Below, piece by piece: positions 60,180 through 64,000 of a stretch of 64,000 bases of DNA. A program made the translations under genes and the position numbers. The notes under the pieces were generated by a model. The model was not told the DNA's origin and did not search any database. It worked only from the letters and a program-made list of their open reading frames with translations. This DNA is from Wolbachia endosymbiont (group A) of Pogonocherus hispidulus. GTDB lineage: Bacteria > Pseudomonadota > Alphaproteobacteria > Rickettsiales > Anaplasmataceae. The stretch spans positions 1 through 64,000 of the forward strand of contig NZ_OZ034750.1 of assembly GCF_964028195.1 (NCBI RefSeq), given 5' to 3'. Each line of letters starts with the position of its first letter. Within the stretch, counting starts at the first letter, position 1.

Positions 60180-60686
60180 ATGGATTTAAGTAAAATAACA
60201 GCGGTACCAAATGCGGTGAATGTGGTAATTGAAATAAGTGCAAATGCTGAGCCTGTAAAGTATGAATTTAATAAAGAGCTTGGGTTGTTACAAGTTGACA
60301 GATTTTTGTCTACCTCAATGACTTATCCTTGCAATTATGGGTTTATACCAAATACCTGCGCAGGTGATGGTGATCCTGTGGATGTTTTGGTGCTAACTCA
60401 ATTTCCCTTAGCATCTAGTGTTTTAATACCGGTGCGTCCAATAGGCGCATTACTCACTAAAGATGAAAAAGGAGAAGATGAAAAGATATTAGCTGTGCCT
60501 GTTTCCAGTGTTGATAGCTATTATGACAATATAAAGGACTATTCTGACTTATCTAAAAACCTACTAGATAAAATTGCTCATTTCTTTTCTCATTATAAAG
60601 ATCTAGAAAAGGGAAAAACGGTAGCAGTTGGAGAATGGGTTGGTATAGAAGAAGCAAAGAAAATCATTGAAAAAAGCAGAAATTAG
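60180..60686 (+). CDS. ppa: Inorganic pyrophosphatase
   Basis: Hydrolyses pyrophosphate released by biosynthesis. The class A signature DGDPVDVLVLTQ and YPCNYGFIPNT are visible; residues for metal binding are intact. 168 residues, normal. Confidence 0.97.
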   Translation: MDLSKITAVPNAVNVVIEISANAEPVKYEFNKELGLLQVDRFLSTSMTYPCNYGFIPNTCAGDGDPVDVLVLTQFPLASSVLIPVRPIGALLTKDEKGEDEKILAVPVSSVDSYYDNIKDYSDLSKNLLDKIAHFFSHYKDLEKGKTVAVGEWVGIEEAKKIIEKSRN

Positions 60687-60819
60687 TTTACGTTGATTTA
60701 GCCTGGAATTACAGTTATTCGGAAAAATGTTGTTGTTTTTAATGGGTAAATATTGCAATTAAAAGCATTAGACAGGCGGTAGAGGTCTTGGTATTATATA
60801 ATCTTTAGGTTCTAAATTT

Positions 60820-60910
60820 GGAAGGGTGGCCGAGTGGCTGAAGGCGGCGGTTTGCTAAACCGTTATACGATTGAAAAGTCGTATCGAGGGTTCGAATCCC
60901 TCTCCTTCCG
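60820..60910 (+). tRNA. tRNA-Ser (GCT)
   Basis: A 91-nt tRNA with a long variable arm (class II). Acceptor GGAAGGG pairs with TCCTTCC, discriminator G. Anticodon stem CGGTT/AACCG with anticodon GCT for serine (AGC/AGU codons). Variable arm TACGATT...GTCGTA-type pairing, and T arm GAGGG-TTCGAAT-CCCTC. CCA is not encoded. Confidence 0.95.
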
Positions 60911-61086
60911 TATACTGTTTTTAGCACGATCTAAGCCCGCTATATTAGTATATTTTTAGCCTATTTACCAACGTACCTGATTTTGTTGCAATGGTTTTTA
61001 TTTTCATTGCCACTTAGATCATTATTAAAAAGTTGGCTAGCATTGACTTAGTACTTACTATAGAATTGGTTATTAACCTTACTTAT

Positions 61087-62232
61087 ATGCATAAAATACT
61101 AATTTTACTGTTGATAGTGTTGCCACTTAGGTTGCTTGCAACCGAGATTGAAATTATTGCAGATGTAAATGGCGAGCCAATTTCAAATTTAGATATCGAA
61201 AAACGCATCAACTTTATAAATTCATTGTTTGGCACTCAAAGTGTTGATCGAAAAGAAGCAAAGCCTCAAATTCTTAGGGAGCTAATAGACGAAATTATCA
61301 TTATCAATGAAGCACAGAGGCTGAATATAAAATTGAGCAACGAGGAGTTAGATAATGCTATCATATTATTTTTAACCCAAAGTTTTAAACTTAAGGCTAA
61401 TGAAGTTGATCAATACATAGAGAAGCATAATATAGATCTTGGTATTTTAAGAAAACAAATAAAATGTCAGTTACTGTGGAGCAAAATTATTGAAGTAAGA
61501 ATTGTGCCATTTATTAATATAAGCGATAAAGAAGTAGATGATGTAAAAAGGCAAACAGAAAAGCCGGATTATCTTATCACGTTCCAAGAGTTTATAATTC
61601 CTGATCAAAAAGACAAGGATGTTTATGGTATAGCTGAAGATTTAGTAAAAAAATTACGTAATAGTAATAACCCAGAATCTCCAATAAAGATGCGTAAAGC
61701 AACAGTTAATTTAAATCAACTGAAAGGCAAACTCAAGAACGTTTTAGAAGGATTAGAAATCAGCGACATAGCAGGTCCATTCAGTTTCAGTGAAGGTTGC
61801 TCTGTTATAAAAGTAATAGATAAAGTACAACTTAATCATGCACTGCTGGAAAGCACTTTAAAATTAAAACAGATTGTGGTTGAAGGTTCAGAAAGTTTAT
61901 TGGATAATCTCAAGGAGCAAAAAGTTAATTGTTTAAATTTTGATAAATTGGCAGATAATTTTAAGTTGCCGAATGCAAAAGAATTTGAAATAAAAATGCG
62001 AGATTTAAATCCTGATTTACAGATTTTATTTAGTAAAACAAGTGTGAATGAAATAGTAGAATTAAGAGAAAATGGCACTGCAAAGTTAATGATGTTGTGT
62101 GATATCAAGAGTAATGCAGCGGATATAGAAGCAATTAAACAGCAGATGTACCAACAAAAGATTATGATACAAAGCAACTTGTTATTAGATGATATGCGTA
62201 AAAATTCAGCTGTCAGTTATCGGTATAGTTGA
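61087..62232 (+). CDS. surA: SurA-like periplasmic chaperone / peptidyl-prolyl isomerase
   Basis: Signal peptide MHKILILLLIVLPLRLLA from ATG at 61087; an upstream in-frame TTG at 61033 lacks support. The SurA N-terminal domain is visible: IADVNGEPISNLDIEKRINF and QILRELIDEIIIINEAQRLNIKLSNEELD. A parvulin-like middle part is weak (DYLITFQEFIIPDQ). 381 residues. It probably helps outer-membrane proteins such as WSP fold. It may lack isomerase activity; that is uncertain. Confidence 0.8.
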   Translation: MHKILILLLIVLPLRLLATEIEIIADVNGEPISNLDIEKRINFINSLFGTQSVDRKEAKPQILRELIDEIIIINEAQRLNIKLSNEELDNAIILFLTQSFKLKANEVDQYIEKHNIDLGILRKQIKCQLLWSKIIEVRIVPFINISDKEVDDVKRQTEKPDYLITFQEFIIPDQKDKDVYGIAEDLVKKLRNSNNPESPIKMRKATVNLNQLKGKLKNVLEGLEISDIAGPFSFSEGCSVIKVIDKVQLNHALLESTLKLKQIVVEGSESLLDNLKEQKVNCLNFDKLADNFKLPNAKEFEIKMRDLNPDLQILFSKTSVNEIVELRENGTAKLMMLCDIKSNAADIEAIKQQMYQQKIMIQSNLLLDDMRKNSAVSYRYS

Positions 62233-62327
62233 AGTCAGAGAGTGTCCTTGTCTCTGTCTTTGTGTGCGAAAATTACTTTATTCTATAAAATTTCAAAAAA
62301 TTTGAACAAATATAGTTAAAATAGTAC

Positions 62328-62948
62328 ATGAAGAATATAATGCTAATTGGTGGTGGAGTTGGAAATGCAGTGTTATTTTCGATAGGGAAGGCATGTCTTG
62401 AAAATAATAACAAGGTTTTGTACTTCGCTGGCTATAAGAAGTTAAGTGATGTATTTAAACGAGCACTGATAGAGCGTGCATCAAATGCGGTAGTTTGGGC
62501 ATGTGAAGAAGGATTGATAGAAACAAGCAGAGATCAAGATAAATCCTTTCATGGTAATATAGTTGATGCAATAGTCTCTTATCAACAAGGAAGATTAGGT
62601 ATTAATTTAAACGCTATAGATAAAATTATCACTATTGGTTCTGATAAAATGATGAAAGCTGTGAATGAAGCTAGAAAAACAATTTTAAAGCCATATCTGA
62701 AGTCAAGTCACATAGCAATATCGTCAGTTAATTCTCCTATGCAGTGTATGATGAAAGAAATCTGCGCTCAGTGTGTTCAGCAACATATAAATACGGAAAC
62801 AGGAGAAAGGAGTTTTGTTTATAGCTGCAGTAATCAAGACCAGGATATGGAATTTATTGACTTTGATTTTTTAAGTGAGCGCTTAAAGCAAAATAGTTTA
62901 CAAGAAAAACTCACTGCAAAATGGATAGATCATGTTCAAAGATATTAA
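62328..62948 (+). CDS. PyrK/SudB-like flavin reductase subunit, short
   Basis: 206 residues. MLIGGGVGNAVLFSIGKACL is a nucleotide-binding glycine motif like those of ferredoxin-NAD(P) reductases. A cysteine cluster in MQCMMKEICAQC, followed by a cysteine in VYSC, resembles the 2Fe-2S region of PyrK and of the sulfide dehydrogenase beta subunit. The N-terminal flavin-binding half of a full-length protein is missing. The 3' end overlaps the next gene by 17 bp. Function is uncertain. Confidence 0.55.
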   Translation: MKNIMLIGGGVGNAVLFSIGKACLENNNKVLYFAGYKKLSDVFKRALIERASNAVVWACEEGLIETSRDQDKSFHGNIVDAIVSYQQGRLGINLNAIDKIITIGSDKMMKAVNEARKTILKPYLKSSHIAISSVNSPMQCMMKEICAQCVQQHINTETGERSFVYSCSNQDQDMEFIDFDFLSERLKQNSLQEKLTAKWIDHVQRY

Positions 62949-63483
62949 ACAGCACAAAAAGGAAATAAGAGAGCAATATAGAACTATAAGAAAAGATGTT
63001 GATGAAAGTTATTCCAGTTATGCAGCAAATTCCCTTATTAATCTCTTTAATCAGAACTTAAGTTACGTTAAAGGCAAAACAATAGCGGCTTACATTCCAA
63101 TGGATGGGGAAATAAACGTTATGCCTTTGATGCATAATTTACTCAATTTAGATTATAAAGTAGCAATTCCTAATAAAAATAAGTTACTAAAATTTGAGGA
63201 ATGGAACAAAACAGATGAAGATGTAATTCCTGACACAATCATTACTCCTGTTATTGCTTTTGATGATCATTTTAATAGATTAGGTTTTGGCGGTGGTTGG
63301 TATGATACAATGATAGAAAAACTGCGGCCACTTGGAAAAATATTTATAGGTGTAGCCTATGAGAAACAATATTGTAAAGATTTACCTGTAGAAAAACATG
63401 ATCAAAAATTGGATATTATAATCACTGAGATGTGTGTTAGGTGTGGAAGTGGATTGCTCAAGAAAGTGGATAGAAAGGAGTAG
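62932..63483 (+). CDS. 5-formyltetrahydrofolate cyclo-ligase
   Basis: Converts 5-formyl-THF to 5,10-methenyl-THF. Family motifs are KGKTIAAYIPMDGEINV and RLGFGGGWYDTMIEKLRP near the C terminus (G-F-G-G-G-x-Y-D). 183 residues, normal. The start ATG at 62932 lies inside the previous gene, so they are coupled. Folate recycling links it to glyA, purH and fmt here. Confidence 0.9.
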   Translation: MFKDIKQHKKEIREQYRTIRKDVDESYSSYAANSLINLFNQNLSYVKGKTIAAYIPMDGEINVMPLMHNLLNLDYKVAIPNKNKLLKFEEWNKTDEDVIPDTIITPVIAFDDHFNRLGFGGGWYDTMIEKLRPLGKIFIGVAYEKQYCKDLPVEKHDQKLDIIITEMCVRCGSGLLKKVDRKE

Positions 63484-63515
63484 ATCTCTATCTTTCCCAT
63501 TCCCTCTCCAAGCCA

Positions 63516-64000
63516 TCAGAGGGTTTTGTTTTCTCCTATGCTCGCTTGTTCAGAACTTGGACTATCTACTTGAGAATCTGGCTTCATTTCCTGAGCTTTC
63601 TCATTAACTTTTTGTTCTACCTCTTTTATGTCACTACCAATTGCCATAATTGCAGGTTGAAATTTATTTATAAGATCATCAAGTGCTTCTTGATCATCTA
63701 GATGAGTACTGAGGCCCTTTTCCAGAAGTCTGCTCATATCATCTTCTGAAAAATTTTGAATGGTTCCATCTTTTACTAATTCCTTTATGGCCATTAATTG
63801 CTCTTTGTTTTGAAGTATTTTTACCACTTCTAGCATATTAGAAAGATTGTTTTTAGTTTCATCTTCTCCAGTTTCTTCTCGCTTTTGTGCCGTACCAATT
63901 TCTATAATACGCCCAGACAAGTCATTTTTGAACTTATCAAAATTATTCTCTCTTGCTTGAATCGTAGGTAATTTATCTATTAAATCCTTATATGAACTTT
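63516..64000 (-). CDS. 3' part of an unknown gene running off the window
   Basis: The frame is open from the stop at 63516 to the window edge; the apparent start at 63920 is only a TTG. The visible C-terminal ~160 residues are charged, helical, cysteine-free and rich in E, K and Q, ending QASIGENKTL. They carry no membrane segment. I do not recognise the family. Confidence 0.6.
   Translation of the reverse strand, partial: SSYKDLIDKLPTIQARENNFDKFKNDLSGRIIEIGTAQKREETGEDETKNNLSNMLEVVKILQNKEQLMAIKELVKDGTIQNFSEDDMSRLLEKGLSTHLDDQEALDDLINKFQPAIMAIGSDIKEVEQKVNEKAQEMKPDSQVDSPSSEQASIGENKTL

Overview
The window is AT-rich alphaproteobacterial DNA and looks like a Wolbachia chromosome. The clearest marker is a full-length Wolbachia surface protein gene (wsp, 28082-28756, minus). 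Two group II introns, degraded IS elements, many short palindromic repeats and a Rickettsiales-like housekeeping gene set fit with this. I cannot assign a supergroup from this window alone.

Layout. 1-5858: hemE, an aspartate aminotransferase, a small unknown gene, a 53-residue membrane peptide, an MFS transporter and glyA. 5859-13033 is an accessory block: a promoter-bearing repeat (R1), a 742-residue protein made of tandem repeats, a cluster of palindromes and a 1142-residue M9-like metalloprotease. 13034-22919: tRNA-Val with a zinc-type cation exporter, a large unknown membrane protein, plsY, and a minus-strand run psd, pssA, then two AGCS sodium:amino-acid symporters. A group II intron in antisense orientation separates the symporters from psd/pssA. 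23073-28756: recA, truA, dnaN, rpoH/ialB and wsp. 28757-30739: an IS110 remnant that split a palindromic element, and a DsbD-N-like periplasmic protein. 30740-35134: groEL and groES behind a heat-shock-like promoter, a YgfZ-type protein, dut and a small membrane protein with a good terminator. 35192-36839: a broken IS66 and a 184-bp non-autonomous derivative flanked by a perfect 8-bp target duplication. 36897-45710: a glycerol-1-phosphate dehydrogenase-like gene, dapE, repeat R2, purH, the second group II intron, and rpmI-rplT-fmt. 45809-53645: a PAS-like protein, alaS, repeat R3 (inverted), tilS-ftsH and pal. 53922-64000: a catalytically degenerate M32 carboxypeptidase homologue next to mreB, mnmA, repeat R4, an unknown membrane protein, ppa, tRNA-Ser, a SurA-like chaperone, a PyrK/SudB-like reductase piece, 5-formyl-THF cyclo-ligase and the 3' part of an unknown gene.

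The most interesting signal is not a protein gene. A roughly 450-480-bp sequence occurs four times (5890-6355, 39640-40083 and 57920-58396 on plus; 49350-49810 on minus). In all four copies it begins with TTGACA, exactly 17 bp, then TATCAT, a near-consensus sigma-70 promoter. No ORF follows. Instead there are recurring hairpins, one long-range stem with partly compensatory changes between copies, and two related halves that each end in a conserved GCC plus T-run. I read it as a multicopy structured-RNA gene family.

Other points. Palindromic repeats have entered reading frames and been kept in frame in alaS and in the glycerol-1-phosphate dehydrogenase-like gene. They also supply start or stop codons at the edges of plsY and the M9-like gene. 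One palindromic family has larger terminal repeats (CTATAGCTAA-like) and was the target of an IS110 insertion. The M32 homologue has lost its HEXXH site but keeps the rest of the fold signature.
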